Assembly (NCBI GenBank): GCA_026419785.1
Contig: JAODTK010005487.1
Span: forward strand, 123,501-187,500
DNA length: 64,000 bases
Direction of reading: 5' to 3'
Source of the DNA: Sclerodactyla briareus
Taxonomy: Eukaryota; Echinodermata; Holothuroidea; Dendrochirotida; Sclerodactylidae
In this document: positions 26,105 through 39,640 of the stretch, piece by piece
Position numbering within the stretch: the first letter of the stretch is position 1
Layout of the letters: the number at the start of each line of letters is the position of its first letter
Notes under the pieces: generated by a model
Seen by the model: the letters and a program-made list of their open reading frames with translations, nothing else
What the model was told of the DNA's origin: nothing
Database searches by the model: none
Position numbers and translations under genes: made by a program

Positions 26105-26925
26105 CTATCTGGCAGCTAGTACAAGGTAACCCGGCAATCTCAATGATCACGGATGTTGGTCTAGTGCAGGGTACACTGCAAATCATGGATCAGCGACTGG
26201 TCTATCCAGGTACCTGCACTCATTGCTCAGTGATTGGTCTAGTTCAGGGTACACTGAATATTGTCAGTGTTAGATCTAACCAGGGCACACCGGACTCATT
26301 GATCCGTGATTGTCTAGTCCAGGTACCACTGCCTCATTGGTCAGTGATTGTCTAGTACAGGTACACTGAACTCTTCGATCAGTGATTAGTCTATCGGCAC
26401 CCTGCACTCATTGATCAGTTGATTTGTCTAGTACAGGGTACAGTGCCTCATTTGGTGATTTTTTTTTCATGATTGGTTCGTACAGGGTACAGTGCACCTC
26501 ATTGATAGTAATGGCCTAATAAGGGTCCCCTGCACATATTGATCATGATTGATCTAGTACAGGGTACCCTGCACTCATTGATCAGTGATGGTCCTAATAC
26601 AGGGTACCCTGCACTCTTTCGTGATTTGGTCTAATACAGGTACAAAACTTGGCACTCATTGATCAGTGGATTGGTCATAGGGTACCCTCCTGCGAGTGAT
26701 CAGTGCTTGGTCTAATACATGGTCCTGCACTCATTGCTCAGTGATTGGTCTAGTACAAGGTACCCTGCACTCATTGATCAGTGATTGGTCTCGTACAGGT
26801 ACAGTGCACTCATTGATCATTAATTGTCTATACGGGTACCCTTCCTCTTGATCAGTGATTGGTCTAGGACAAGGGACCCTGCACGTCATGGATCATTGAT
26901 GATCTGTCAAGGGTTATGGTACCCT
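26105..26925 (+). repeat. 40-bp minisatellite, about 20 copies
   Basis: The consensus unit is roughly ATTGATCAGTGATTGGTCTA followed by GTACAGGGTACCCTGCACTC. Copies differ by many single-base losses. Each complete unit contains the 12-bp palindrome CAGGGTACCCTG and the palindrome TGATCA. An isolated copy lies at 27961-28016. Confidence 0.85.
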
Positions 26926-27960
26926 GCATGCATTGCAATGCATTTTGTCCCTATGTCCTCAGAATCAACAGACCCTAGAAAAACAAATAATGTTTATCGA
27001 GGCTAGTGCCCAAAACAAATTCCTCTTTCCTCTTGAGCATAATATACGAGGAAAACAAAGAAAAAGTAGTCAGATAGTCACTGGAATAGCTACTGAAGTC
27101 ATCTGGTATTTGCGAGTATATGGATTGTCTTAGATTCTGGGAAAAACGAAGGTGAATGTCAAAGTGAAAAACACATCATTTGACAGTTGATTCCAGATTT
27201 TAGAGCAGTGATTATTCAAAAGGAGTTTTGCCATGTGTATTATCTGTCTAGTTACAGTGAAGAGTTGAAATCTTCTCGTAGGATAAAGGAATGATAACGG
27301 ATTTCCTAGGTTACGATGTCATTGAAAATCGGGGGAATTGACTGGTTCACATATTTGGAGATCTTATAGACGGATGGTCACCAATCTTAAAAAGCCCAAA
27401 ATCTGTGTGTGAGGGCATTAGTGGGTGACGACGGTCTGAAAAGTATATTATCTTGAGGATGTGATTTTGCAATACTTTCATACGTTCAAATACAGTAGCA
27501 ACAAGGTAAAACTTAAGCTCCAATAGCATTACGAATAGGCGGAATAAATAAGCGAGAGTACAGTTGCATAGCGACTAAACGCCAAATGAAGCTCTGATGC
27601 GATAGAAGCTAGATTGTACTTGATGAGGTTGTTTGTAGAGGTTCAATATGATCTTCGAAGAGTTGTCGTCCAATATTGAGGGACATAAATACATCGTGTT
27701 AGCTGCTACAAAATTTTATGATTATTTCAAAATTGAAATGGACTAGGATCAGGCATGTACAATACTATGATTTGGATGAAAATTGAATAAAATTGTTTTC
27801 CCGATGTGGAGTGTAAGTTTGTCAGCAATGGACAAAATGGAGCTGACAAGAAACACTCTTTGCTTTAGAAATGAGATTATACAGTTACGGTCTGAACAAT
27901 ATAATTGAGTTGGTCATCACGGCAAAAAGTATAATGGGCTATAACATTAAATAAATAACA

Positions 27961-28016
27961 GGGTTCTAGTACAGAGGTTACCTGCCACTTATTGATCAGT
28001 GATTGGTCATGGTCTT
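27961..28016 (+). repeat. Isolated copy of the 40-bp minisatellite unit
   Basis: GGTTCTAGTACAGAGGTTACCTGCCACTTATTGATCAGTGATTGGTCATGG is one and a third units of the array at 26105-26925, about 1 kb downstream of it. The intervening sequence shows no units. Confidence 0.6.
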
Positions 28017-28117
28017 GGCGTCTACTATGCAAACGGATCCAACAAGTGTTATCACTGCACAATTACTATTAAGAAATCAAATGCTAAAATATTAGGACTC
28101 CCAACTTTGTCTTATCT

Positions 28118-28262
28118 GCCCAGACACTGTATGCAGGCAACTACCTGATGACCGACTGTATGCGGCTAATACTACCTGATCGACTGCCTGCCAGGAGTGC
28201 TAAACTACCTGGACTGACAGACTGCCATGCAGTGCGAACTACCTGACTGACGACTGATGCAT
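28118..28262 (+). repeat. Short tandem repeat of about 36-bp unit, four copies
   Basis: ACTACCTGACnGACnGACTGnATGCAGTGCnAA recurs four times (CAACTACCTGATGACCGACTGTATGC..., AATACTACCTGATCGACTGCC..., AAACTACCTGGACTGACAGACTGCC..., GAACTACCTGACTGACGACTG). Copies vary in length by several bases. Confidence 0.55.
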
Positions 28263-28623
28263 TAAAACAAGTGAATGGATTGAAAGGGAGCAGAGAGCAA
28301 TAACATTGTGCAAAGAGATGAGTATGGAATGGAGCCTATTATAAAATGAGATGTGACCATGTCCTTCTGCATTCCCCATCCCACCGGTAGTGCGCCTTTC
28401 TATTGGAAGTCAGCCTTGACCCCCATCCCTCCCCCACCACCCCAACAGGCTGGGGTCGATATAATAAACCTGCAGTGCTCCTTGTCTGTTGTATGATTCC
28501 ACCATACACAGGTAAGAAATGTATGACAGCTGACAGCCTCTATATCTATGATGTATGGATCAACATTGATATAAAATCTGAGGAATAGGGCGAATACTTG
28601 AGAAAGGGTATAGCTATCCACAG

Positions 28624-28669
28624 GGAGGTGGGAGGGGGAGGGGGGGGGGGGGGAGGGGGTGGGGGGGGG
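28624..28669 (+). repeat. G-rich tract
   Basis: About 46 bases of G with isolated A and T, with runs of up to 13 G. It lies in the HIPK intron. The overlapping glycine-rich frame is not a gene. Confidence 0.9.
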
Positions 28670-29526
28670 ATTTTGTATGCTTCTAAACTTTTAAGTATCT
28701 CAATATTCAACCAAGCGCTCCCTAAACTGAAAGAAGCTCAAGCCTGCAAGCTTATGCTTTTCCTCCGTAAGACGGCAGTCGGTGTTCGTCAAAGAGCTGG
28801 CATCGGAACGGAAGGGGAGGAAAACAACTTATCAGAAACTAAGGCCCTATAAAGGTATGCCAATGAGAAGGGGGAAGGGGAATACTGAGATCTGAATGAG
28901 AGGATGGATGTATTTCATGGATATAACTGTCGGTATCAAAGGAGTTCATGTTTTAACAGCAGAGACTCTAATGGAGGCATAGGGGTAGTCAGAAGGTATG
29001 CGGTAGATTGCATTGCAGATTGAGCAGGTTACGGCTCTTAGGACTAGTGTAGATATGGTGAATAGGGACACGTGCAAAATCCAGCGTGAAGTGGAATCAC
29101 CAACCTCCTACAGCGGGTCTTGTATGAACTGGAGACTTTGGTAATAATCCCAATTTTTTCCTGTTTCTACTTGACACCCCACCATCAATTTCTTCTGCAG
29201 TTCGCCTCATAACAATTCAACTATAAATTATTTCCAGCTCACTTGAATTGTCATCTGCTACACAGCACCTCTGCCTGCTGCATTTTTCACTTGTCTAACC
29301 ATGTGCCAACAAAATCTGAATAATCCGATTTTCTGCTCTCACACTTCTCTTCGCTCTCCCTTGCCTCTACCTTCCCTTCCGAGGCTCCGTCCAACTTCAG
29401 TCGTTTTCGCTTCCTTCCCCTATTGTCCACACTTCTGGCCTCCAACCACGGGCGTGCCCTCTCCCGTCTAGATAATATATCTAGTCATTTCGCCCCCCCA
29501 CCACTTTCTCTACAAACGGTACTCAC

Positions 29527-29650
29527 CTTTCACGTCCACATAGGTATTTACCCTCGCACTCCTCTTGAAGAACCTGTACGTCTTCGTGGGTGCCGTGTTG
29601 AGCGGTGCTGCCTCCATGGGGAGGCCTTGAGTCTGCGAGATGTACCGGAT
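29527..29650 (-). CDS. Hipk: HIPK exon: IRYISQTQGLP block
   Basis: The exon opens with IRYISQTQGLP, close to a signature of HIPKs, directly after acceptor TTTGTTTGCAG|. It continues with TKTYRFFKR and ends at AAAG|GTGAGT. The uninterrupted frame drifts from the family after RFFKR; two one-base deletions would restore a KYP.W.LK ending like the YPLWRLK of known HIPKs. Residues between GLP and TKT differ from vertebrate HIPKs, where this stretch is also variable. Plus- and minus-strand open frames over this exon that run on into the flanking introns are not coding. Both splice sites are near consensus. Confidence 0.92.
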
Positions 29651-30886
29651 CTGCAAACAAAACGTGAGAGACGACGGCGGCGTAGCCATGGTTAATTTGG
29701 TGAGCGTGCCTTCGGGATAACCAACAACAGAGACAGCGCAAGGGAGCATTTGCGCAACGATGGGAACCTGTCCCCGGGACGCAATTAGTGAGGGCCTCGC
29801 TGATCACGACCCAGGTCAGTATGCGTGGACAGTCAACAGAATCACTATCTTTGTGCTCGGAGCAAACTGACATGCTCTCCTCCCAATCCTGAAAACATAA
29901 CAAGCCCGATTCGTACCGAGGCCAAAGAGGCCGAGATTGTTGGAACTTGGTTCTATTCAAGGAGTACATACACTCTACCTGCCATGAGTCAAGCAAGGGT
30001 GGCAGACCAATATACCAAGGTTCGGCGGTTCTTTCCGCCCCTAGCCTTCACCAGGACAGAGGCAATGACCTCCAGTTCAGATTCATCACTAATTCACTGT
30101 GGGAAATTCGATGGAAAAAACAAAGATTGCCCACCATAGCATTATCACTGAGGCCTGTTAAGGGTATATCAACTATCACAATTTTTTAAGAAGGCAACCA
30201 AGCATCCCATCTTTTGGATGTTATTGTTGATAAAAAAATGTGGTGAATCTATAAAGTTTTGTACTGGATGATGCAAAATTTTTGTCAGGGGTTTACAAAG
30301 ATCTTTCTACAACTTTGTTCGTGCAATTTTGAAATGACAGTGTATCCTGAGACCCACAGTACGCACCATACATATAAACAGAGAGGACCGTGCGGAAAAA
30401 AGTTGTCATGGAATTATCAGTCTTGCATAAGAATGACGTATCAGAATATTTTGGGATCATGCTGCGTAAACTTTCAAGTTATCTGTGATTTCAGCACATC
30501 AGAATTTTGAAACCACAATAATCAATTGAGGCTATTCGGCTTCAGTACTGTGTATCGCTAATGAAAGCCAACTTATAATTGTGAAAAGTCTACAATCTGT
30601 GGTGAATGTCTGTCTGGGAGATTAAACATGTAGATGACAAACTGTGACAAAATTGACCAGGGCTCAGATGTTTAGGTTATGCATGCAAACGTTCCTGCGT
30701 GAGATTTCCCGGAAGTTACACCCGGGAGAACCTTTAAACAGCCTAACAGCGATGGCAATAAGTAAAAGGGTACTGGAGCTTTTTCCCCAGATTACGGCCA
30801 TAGTAGCCGCAATCTCATATGATGGACTTTCCTAGACCAATATTACCAGCCAGCAAAGAAGAGAGATGGGGGAGAGGGAGGGAAGA

Positions 30887-30911
30887 GGGGGGGGGGGGGG
30901 GGGGGGGGGGG
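30887..30911 (+). repeat. 25-nt G homopolymer next to a HIPK exon
   Basis: An uninterrupted run of 25 G about 40 bases from the donor of the HIPK exon at 30950-31072, in the intron (poly-C in the transcript). Confidence 0.95.
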
Positions 30912-30949
30912 CAGAGGACATCTAGGTGAAAGGGGGGGGAAAACAGAAC

Positions 30950-31104
<155 letters not shown>

Positions 31105-31604
31105 TTAATGTATCATAGCTTCAGGTCATTGAGAACAAATTCACCAACATGCTCAAGCTTCATAAGTATGGCTGGGATTCCCTAGGGTTATGGGCGGTAT
31201 GAATGATAAAATCGAAAACTTTTGCAAGCAAGGCGTATATATCAGAAGAATTAAACTGCCTAATAATGTAAAAAGGCCATAGATATCTAGCAACTCATGG
31301 ATCAGGATGTTACAGTAAATTACCAAGTAGCTCTCGGAGACTAGGGCCACGGGCTCCATTGATGCCTCTTCAATGCCATTTAACCTAACCTCAGGTGTTC
31401 AAAGGTCAACCAGAGTAGATGACGATTAGGTCCAACTTGGTCAAACATCCATCAAAGCATGAATATTTAAATTTAACGGCCAAAAAACTTGCAAGTTGCA
31501 ATAAGATTCTCCATTTAGAACAAAAAATGCCTACTTATATCCTCTCTATGACCTTTAAACATTCATTCCTTGCCGACCCCTCGAGTACCAAGAGGTCGAT
31601 GATA

Positions 31605-31865
31605 CAACGGTCACGTATAATGGCAGTGCAACCTAATTTGCAGGAAGTAGCATTTTGCAGTTTTCCACAGAATGCGCTCGTGTGCCCCTTTCAATGTCAG
31701 TTAACCTTGAGACTGTAGGTGGCTAGGCGATGATTACACGGGTCACGGTATAAGGGCAATCCAACCTAATTTGCAGGAAGTAGCATTTTGCCGTTTCCAC
31801 ATAATGGCTCATTGTGCCCCTTCAAGTATTTGACCTTGACTTTGGTGGTACCACCTTGACCCATC
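31605..31865 (+). repeat. Tandem duplication of a 133-bp unit
   Basis: CAACCTAATTTGCAGGAAGTAGCATTTTGC occurs at about 31630 and 31763, each preceded by GGTCACGnTATAAnGGCA and followed by a CACA(G/T)AATG...GTGCCCCTT stretch. The two copies differ by several single-base changes. Confidence 0.6.
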
Positions 31866-32079
31866 AGTCAATGAAACATAGTGACCAAGTTGTTAAAGAT
31901 GCATCCACAGCACGAGTATTCAGTGCGCAAAAGAAGCAAACTTTTACAGACTGGATAGATAGGATAGAATGACAGGGCAGCACAATAGCTCAACCAGCAT
32001 AGCTGTTTGAGCTAAAAACTCAAGCACAAATCACTGCACCTCGTCCATCGCAACCCAGTACAGCAACTATAAGGGAAAA

Positions 32080-32162
32080 ATGTTGGTGAATGCTGGAATT
32101 TGAACCTGAAATGTTCGGTTGCAAGCCAAAGCATCACAAAATACCACTGCCATGCTCGGCCC
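32080..32162 (-). mobile_element. tRNA-like SINE fragment
   Basis: The minus strand reads GAGCATGGCAGTGGTATTTT ... CAGGTTCAAATTCCAGCA, which matches A and B boxes at tRNA spacing. The cloverleaf is not credible in the middle. A second A-box-like stretch (TAGCTCAACCAGCATAGC) at 31987-32010 lies on the plus strand. Confidence 0.4.
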
Positions 32163-33184
32163 CAATGTACATCTCCTACTCAGTATTTAGGCAATGTCTT
32201 CATTATACATTTATTCGCATAAATGATAAAAGAATGTTGGCCTAAAACCTGAAACTGAAGTAGGGTGCTCACATGAACGGGCTCAACTTGCGAGATAGTT
32301 CACATTATCTAACTGCCTCAACTTGCGAGATAGCAACTGGCATGCTATCGCTAATGCATCCTCATGAAATGATCACCTACACATGCGTGGTTGGGTGTTT
32401 GTGTTTGTTGAGTCACGCTTGGCCTAATCCAAAGTCATAAACTCCATTTTCAGTCCCAACGAGAAAATAATTGTGGAGAGGTGAGACGGATAGGACTCAG
32501 CCATCAAAAATAGGGACTGTGACTCTAATTAGAATCGACATTGATCTCTATCCAATAATGGATGCGGAAAGGCCAGACCAATGAAGAGGCTTAAGAAGCA
32601 ATGGTGTGAAGTTGTCCATCCCTCACTAGTTCACAGAACATCTGATTATGGCATACTATGGGTAAGGATGGGGCAAAGCAGTGGTAGAGCAGCCAACAAA
32701 AAAACTGGTGTGGTAGGGAAATATCAGTCCTGTTCAGATATATATACTAGTTGGAATTTTACCTCCCTCTTCCACCCCCCCCCTCGAAAATTGTGTCCCC
32801 ACCAGTCAGTCGGTACAGGGCAGCGTGCAATTCTACGCAGGGTCAAATTACAAATAGAACCAACACAGTGCAATAAGTGAGTGACATATTGTTGGACATG
32901 TACCTGTTCCTCCTTCATATAGAGCACTGTGCGATAATTAGGCCTATTGGGCTTGGCTGTAAAATTATTTTTCAATAGTGCTGTGAGCAACACGCTGGTG
33001 CACACAAGAACAGTTGTTATATGACAGCGTACACCATTTGTCATTGTAGCGCTCCAACTCATCTCCCTGCAAAATTCAACAGGGAGGGCACAAGAGAGTG
33101 CCCTAGTCTGAAAGTAATAGATAGATGATGCAGTATGAGAAATGATGTCCAAGAATCCAATCGTTGATGAAGCGAAGATGGAGC

Positions 33185-33208
33185 GGCAGGCAGGCAGGCA
33201 GGCAGGCG
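33185..33208 (+). repeat. (GGCA)n microsatellite
   Basis: Five to six copies of GGCA in a row; the open frames through it on both strands are not supported as genes. Confidence 0.85.
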
Positions 33209-36200
33209 CTACTGACGCTGTCGGTTCATGCCATCTCGTTGGCTGCAGCACAGAGTTCTGCTCTGTACACAAGCGTGGCAGCAAAACAAACTAAAAACCT
33301 AGACAGTCGTTCCAAGGCACGAACCAAATGGCAGAGGCACCGGCCTGTGGATATAGGTAATCAACGTTTGGCAAAAGCTGTGGTCTGCAATCTACATCTG
33401 TGCAGTGGCAGTTCAGTGAACATGCCGTGACGCTCTGTATGGACTAAACCGAACCGATACAAGATGGGACAAAAATTAACAACCTTACGAACCCAATGAG
33501 GTACCTTCATAGACCATGGGGAAGTTCTATCATCGGTTTCCCTATCATGTATAGAGTTGTATTTTCCTTCCTGGTTTTAGTTTACAACTTACAAGGGTTA
33601 TAATTTGGGAGTGTATTTTGCAGCCCCTTCAAAGCCATTTTAGCAGAGTGGTTGACAACGCATAGACTACACAGTACATTCACATGCGGACATGGGCAAA
33701 TCTATAGATTTGCTGAATCAACACCTCTAGAATGGCTACCAGGGCGTACGGCAAAGGGGGGGTTTTGGGGTCAGAACCCCCCCAGTTTCTAACACAGAAA
33801 CCACTTATTACTCTGCCCTCAGTTAACGTGTCATAGCTGGTGTTTATAAAATATTGCAACAGCCTAGATTTCAGCATACTGGTCAACAATCATAGTAGCA
33901 AATGAAGAGTCACCAAAACGAGTCTATGGGGGGGGGGGGGGAATTGTTCCTAAATATATTAACAGGTAGTAGCACCTGAAATGAGAGTATTTCGGTCACT
34001 GCCTATGCCCAGAGCTAGGAACACAATGAGTCAATAACTACATCCCAAGTAAGTCTGCAGGATTAGGCTAGTAGTTAATGCTCAAGACGACCTGCAATAA
34101 ATTTCGGCCAACGGTTACGTTGTTAACTAGCAGGGTGCGTATAGAGGAGATGCCAACAGGCGGATAGTGCCCGAAACTGAACTGAGCAAACTATGGTATA
34201 TCATGCGGATATGGCCACAACACAAAACATTTTTTTTTCTAGCAGGGTGGACTTGAACTCAAAAACTAATTTTCTATGGCGTCGGCGATGAGGGTTGAGG
34301 AAGGGCTTCAACAGAGAGACGTCCAGGAGTCAGTTAGACTCCCTAATTCGATTGCTACATATTTTTCGAATTTTACTGTACAAAATTTCATGAATCCCAC
34401 CTAGTTGGCACGGACCTGACCCCACTGGGCAACCATCTGGATAATCCCCATATCCCCTGGGGTGGGTTCGAGGAAGAAAGACCCCCATTACTCCTACCAA
34501 TATCAAAATATTCAGGAGAACAAAAACAACACTGAAGAGCAATGGAGGGGAATTTACAGCAGGGGCAAGATCCAGGGGAGACAAGAGGCATGCACAACCC
34601 CTATGGGAAGTCATAAGAAGTGAAAACGAGGTTTGAAAACTGGTCACTAAAGCACCAATTGCCCTTTCAGAAGCCCAATTTTTCCCAAAGGGAAGGGAGG
34701 ACACCCCTCTCTCTTAGACTCCTCCTCAAAAACAAGTGATCCTGTGCCCCCCCCCCTTCCCCTCCGCCTATCAGAAAATCCTGTATAGCGCCTTGGGACT
34801 ACAGTATCATTTACACATTGCACACAGATTCAGTGATCCAATCATGGTGAGGGCAGACTGATAGGAAACATTTTGTGTTCTCTATTGCTATCACCTATGC
34901 TCCATGCATGCTGCTGCTGACGTGCTTAACTGTAGTGAGACAATGGACAGCAGAGACTACATCATTGAAGCTAGGCTGCCGACGGGGAGGGTGAAAACAG
35001 CTGCCCCCCCTGCCTGCACATGTTGCCCTACTGCACCAAGGGAGACTCATTGCTGTTGTGGCATGATAAGTAGTAGCCTATACACAGAACCAGCCACAGA
35101 GGTAGCTGGGCTTACAGTGTATACCTCAACCGTTAGTACAGGCAAGTAATACAGAGCTACCTGCTGAGCCATCACCCATTCGCTGGGTGGTGATTTACAG
35201 ACTAATGACATTATTTTATACAAGCCTGCAATATATATTGCTCTTTGAGCAGTAAATTTATTAGGCGCACTGATAAATAATTGACTATTGCTTTGACTTC
35301 TGAATGTGAGTTATGCAGTGTTTGGTTACTAAGCTCACCAACAACGGCATCGTTTCCAGATTTGCCAGAAAAATCATTAGAAACATGCAGCTTGGTGGTA
35401 CATATAAAATAATTTGTGGTTGACAACCGTTGTAGTGCCGGCCTTACACAATGGAAGATCGGGTGGAATCACAGTCGTGTCATACCAACGATTCTTAAAA
35501 TGGTAATGGACCTTGGCCTCTTCTCATGGGCACAGAAAAACTGAGCCGGCAGAGAAGGAAACTGCTGTTTCAGGCAGCGGGCCCAATCCGTCTGACATCC
35601 ACAGGCTTGGGCGAGGTGGGTAGGGGTCCTTACCCCCCCCCCTTCCTCTGCATAGCTAGTGCTGTTCACAGTGGTATGCGCAACCTCGTGCTACTCAGTC
35701 GCTACTATTACTTAGTTACCTACTGTATACTAAACTAATAGTATAGTTACCAAACAATAATCTACTCTACTAACTAATAGTCTAGTCTACTAAATATAGT
35801 CTTGAGCCCTTACAATGAGCATCGAAAGGCTCATGCCACCCATGAATATTGCCTCCATGTTATTTGATGGACTTCTTGTTCCTTTGAATACCAAGCTGAC
35901 CTACCAGCATAGGGCAATAAAACCCGTGGTTCTGGGAACCATCTGGAAAGGAGGTGGTCTGATAGTTCAGGTCCACTCGATAGCAAAGAATGTATTACAT
36001 CAGCGCTGATAATCTGAAACGACCAGTACTCACGTGAACCCAATGGAAGCCGAATAAATTGGCTGGATGGAAAAACTTCTGACACGAAGTGGGGGGGGGG
36101 GGGGCTTAAGTATAGTTGAAATGCCCAAATTTCACGTAGCCGAAACAGCATTGGGCCTATGACTGAAAATTAGGGCCCAGCAGAAAATCCGGCCTAAATT

Positions 36201-38639
36201 TCGCCCAACTTCTGCTTGGTATTTGGTAAATACCCCCTTTTGTAAACTCTCTGGCTGACTCCGCATCCGCTCCCCCCCCCAACCCTCCGTTCCCCCCCCC
36301 CCCAAACCTTTCCCATTCTGGATCGGGCTCCATCTGATTCCATTGAAAAATTCCACAAGACTTGCAGCCAGTACCTTTGTGTCGGGGGCATTCAACTCCC
36401 TCTCTTTACCCAGCGATGCAAACATACTCCAGCATGAATGGGCCAGCTACAGTAGAACACTACATGCCTACAAAGCCACCAACAGCACAGAAGAACAAGG
36501 TTGTCTTCATACAGTATTTACCTCCATGCACCCACCACCACTAAAAGGGCATGGGAGGGTCAAATGAAAGATTTGGTCTTTGGGGCTTGTCTGTTGTTTA
36601 GATACATTCATTCCATTCAATTAGCTGTCTGGCAGGGCACAGCCCTGGGCAGACCTCGCGGGCTCCAATTAACTTTAAAGCTTCATACAGCCTTGTTTCA
36701 GTCTCCTCATTTCCAGCCACAAAGCCACTTAGACTGTATATCTATCGTAGAGTACTGCTGGCATGCAATGTCATCTGAAAGTTGTAAACCTGCTGGACTT
36801 CGGGACACATCAAGGTCCCTGTTTGCTCGGATATGTGGTGGTTACACAATACATATCACATCATTTGACTGAACTACACCCAGCCCAACTATGTGGACTG
36901 ATGTCCAGGATTGTCACCACGCTGGCCGCCGGGTGGAACCGGGCAGTTGCTTACCTGGCTCTTCAAAGGTTCTTTCCTTAATTTGAAGCCATTTTCAAAT
37001 GTGTTACCGGTTATAGACCACAGTCAATTTCGGAAAAATGAGAAACCACAGGTTCCCCAACCATCATACATTGACTTTCTTCTAATGCCAGAACCAGAAA
37101 ACAGAAAGCGAGTGTGGTAGTAAAGTAAAAAAGAGGCCTATTTGAGAGCACTTTACTGTTGGTTATAGCCTATGCACTGTATGCCTGCTGTCGTAACAGA
37201 CAGTAAAGGGGCCAAGATCTGGACATATTCTCATTGAACCCACTCTTATCCACTGCCTACTGTACTTCTGAGGGCTACTTTGCAAGTAATGCGGGCATAA
37301 AATAGCTCTGATCCCCGCTAATTCCTGCCCTGAACCTGTACACAAGAGAATATCAGCATGGCATTTTGGGGGGGGCCAGGTTCTGGAGTTTGTATGACTC
37401 AGGCCAGCCCTGCCGTACCACCGGGAAAAACCCCAAACTGGAAGCACCCCACCTTTCCTTCTCTTCTCTTCCCCTAGGTTCTGCATTGGAAATGTAAATT
37501 CTTCAGTAAAATGAGGAGGGGGACATATTCAGGAATTGTGCCACAGGAGGAGTCAGAGGAAGGAGGAGGTTCTGTGATCTCCTGTTGCGCCATGCCAAAG
37601 AAGAACAAGCGCACCCCAATGGTTGGGTGCTGTAGCTAAAACTCAAATAATATTTCACTTCAGAAGATCAACAAGGTGAATAGGTGAATATGACTTACAG
37701 GAACTTCCATGTGAATGCTTTCGTTCTCAGGTCCTTTGACCTATCCTTCATGTGGCCAACGATTGTTTTGTTTACAAAACAAATTTTTTTCCAAAAAACA
37801 ACCTCGGCTCATACACACCTGAGATTATGAAAAAAAAAAAACTAAACAAGGCTTTCAAAAGCCTGTGACATGTCCTTGGGCTCAATACAATGCTGGCCTT
37901 CTTAGTAGAGGCGTTTTGTATCAAGAATCTTTGGGGTCTATGGTTAGAAGGTCACACAGTATTGCATTAGCGCCAGTTATTTTGGAAGAATATGTTGGTT
38001 AAATATTTAAGGCAGGCGGCCAAAATCCAGTCGGGTTGAACGGAAAAGTACAGGGATACAGGGTTAGCTGAATGGATACTGGACTGTGAAATGGTTTGTT
38101 GGCACTAAAAATTGTAGAAAGCAGTAGGCTGAACTCTTGGCATACAAACTAAAGAAGTTTGCGGCCATTATGCCCTTGGCTGAGGCCTATTTTATAGTCC
38201 TCAACAGAGGACTGGAATGCTCCCCAATGTAAACAAGTTGTTATGTGGAAGTGTGGTAAACCACTGAACACACAGTTCAGTCATTGAGGAAAACTGGCAA
38301 TGACTACTGTAGTTTACCTTTACCAGTTTCTCATTTGCCCAACTTTAGCCTCCAAGGGAGGGCGAACTTAGGCTAAGTAAAAATAAATTAACATATTGAT
38401 CGCCCCTCCAGCTATTTTGGACATTTAGACATTCTGTATTATTTGTAAACTTTAAAGTATTCAGAGAAAGAGTTTAAGAAGGTTACAGGTGATCACCCCC
38501 AGTAACCCGCCCTGGTTGCACGAGCGATGTTTTCGATTCGTCATAATGCACACAGTACAAGGCACTATATGTCTTGCTCCCAGATTTTTGTATTAGCATT
38601 TAACAGGAACAGCAATACCATTTGACAATTTCCCAAATT

Positions 38640-39640
38640 CATAGGAACTGGATGACCATGTCTACCTGACTAGAGTAAGGTTTTGTGGAAATATGACTGA
38701 AATTGTCTGACTTATGCAATTAGACCACAAATTAAACTTTCATTGACCATTTTCTCATTTCAAATATATATCTCAGACAATGGTGAACACACTTACCAAG
38801 TTTCATGGGGATTTAACCAACTTGAACATTTGCAGATGCAGCAGATATACACACAGACTAAACCCCCGTAGTGACTCAAGTCAATGTAATAAAAAAAAAA
38901 TTGGGACTAAGGTGTAGACCATACGCACCAAGATTCATAAACACTACAAACTTTGAAATTTGGATGAGTAGGCCCAAAATAGACTCACTGAATAAATTCC
39001 AGTCTCATTTAAGAATGTTGGAAGGTAAGGATAAGTTATACCTACAAAGTTTCATGAATCGGGCAATTTAGCATACGCATGAATTAGCAAATGACCGTAT
39101 GTTGAAAACTCCAGTGACATGGAATCCATGATGAAAAAATTTGGGAACTGAAGGTAAACCACACCCCACCAGGTTCATTAAAAAATGAAACCAATTAAGA
39201 TTTTGCATAAATTACACCAAATGACACATAATGGACTCCATTGACTGAATCTCTGTTAGTTAATGTCGGGACGGATTAGACCATATTTCACTTTCAGTTT
39301 CAGGAAAATTAGAGTTACAACCTTGATATTACAAAATTATGCAAATAGACAACCTAATTACGCTATTACGCTTGTATATCAATCAGTTATCGATTTCCGT
39401 CAATACCTTCCCTATGTGCCAAACAAAGTACCAAAGCAGTTACGGTTTATCTATAATTTGCTAACGAGGCTTAAACAATTGATTTATAGTATTTTTAAAT
39501 TATTAAAATAGGCCAATTACCCTCCTTCAATAGCCGTCTCCGCCGCCCAAGAACTAGTAGATCGTGTTCACCCTAAACCCTGTACTACCATACAAAATTT
39601 TCTTCAAAATGGCCCCACGTTTCAGAGAAATCTGCCTTAA
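38640..39640 (+). repeat. Dispersed repeat, copy 2
   Basis: It contains ATGTGCCAAACAAAGTACCAAAGCAGTTACGGTTTATCTATAATTTGCTAACGAGGCTTAAACAATTGATTTA and AATAGGCCAATTACCCT, matching copy 1 at 20720-21180, plus repeated CAAGTTTCATGnnnAT motifs about 120-150 bp apart. No coding frame is credible. Confidence 0.55.

Larger units (their letters stand above)
9931..29526 (-). other. Hipk: Large repeat-filled HIPK intron (19.6 kb)
   Basis: Contains the poly-G tracts, family A SINE copy 2, hairpin repeat copy 2, the hAT-like element, dispersed repeat copy 1, the 155-bp, 570-bp, 40-bp and 36-bp tandem repeats. Between these (notably 15971-20700, 21250-23780, 28270-29500) no exon, RNA gene or recognisable element was seen; a CA-rich stretch lies at 21186-21216. 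Confidence 0.6.

Noticed and set aside
26105..28262. Possible CRISPR array
   Set aside because: Repeats are contiguous without unique spacers, and the sequence is eukaryotic.
29423..29996. Plus- and minus-strand open frames of 90 and 157 codons
   Set aside because: They overlap the HIPK exon in wrong frames or on the opposite strand and run into introns.
32724..33284. 186-codon minus-strand open frame
   Set aside because: Longest frame in the window, but Cys/His-scattered composition, a (GGCA)n tract and no domain, splice context or start support.
34330..34704. Minus-strand 124-codon frame with a hydrophobic stretch
   Set aside because: No known family and no splice signals; likely repeat-derived.
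37163..37486. Minus-strand 107-codon frame considered as a HIPK exon
   Set aside because: The sequence does not fit any HIPK segment; the missing alpha-F exon was found at 30950-31072 instead.
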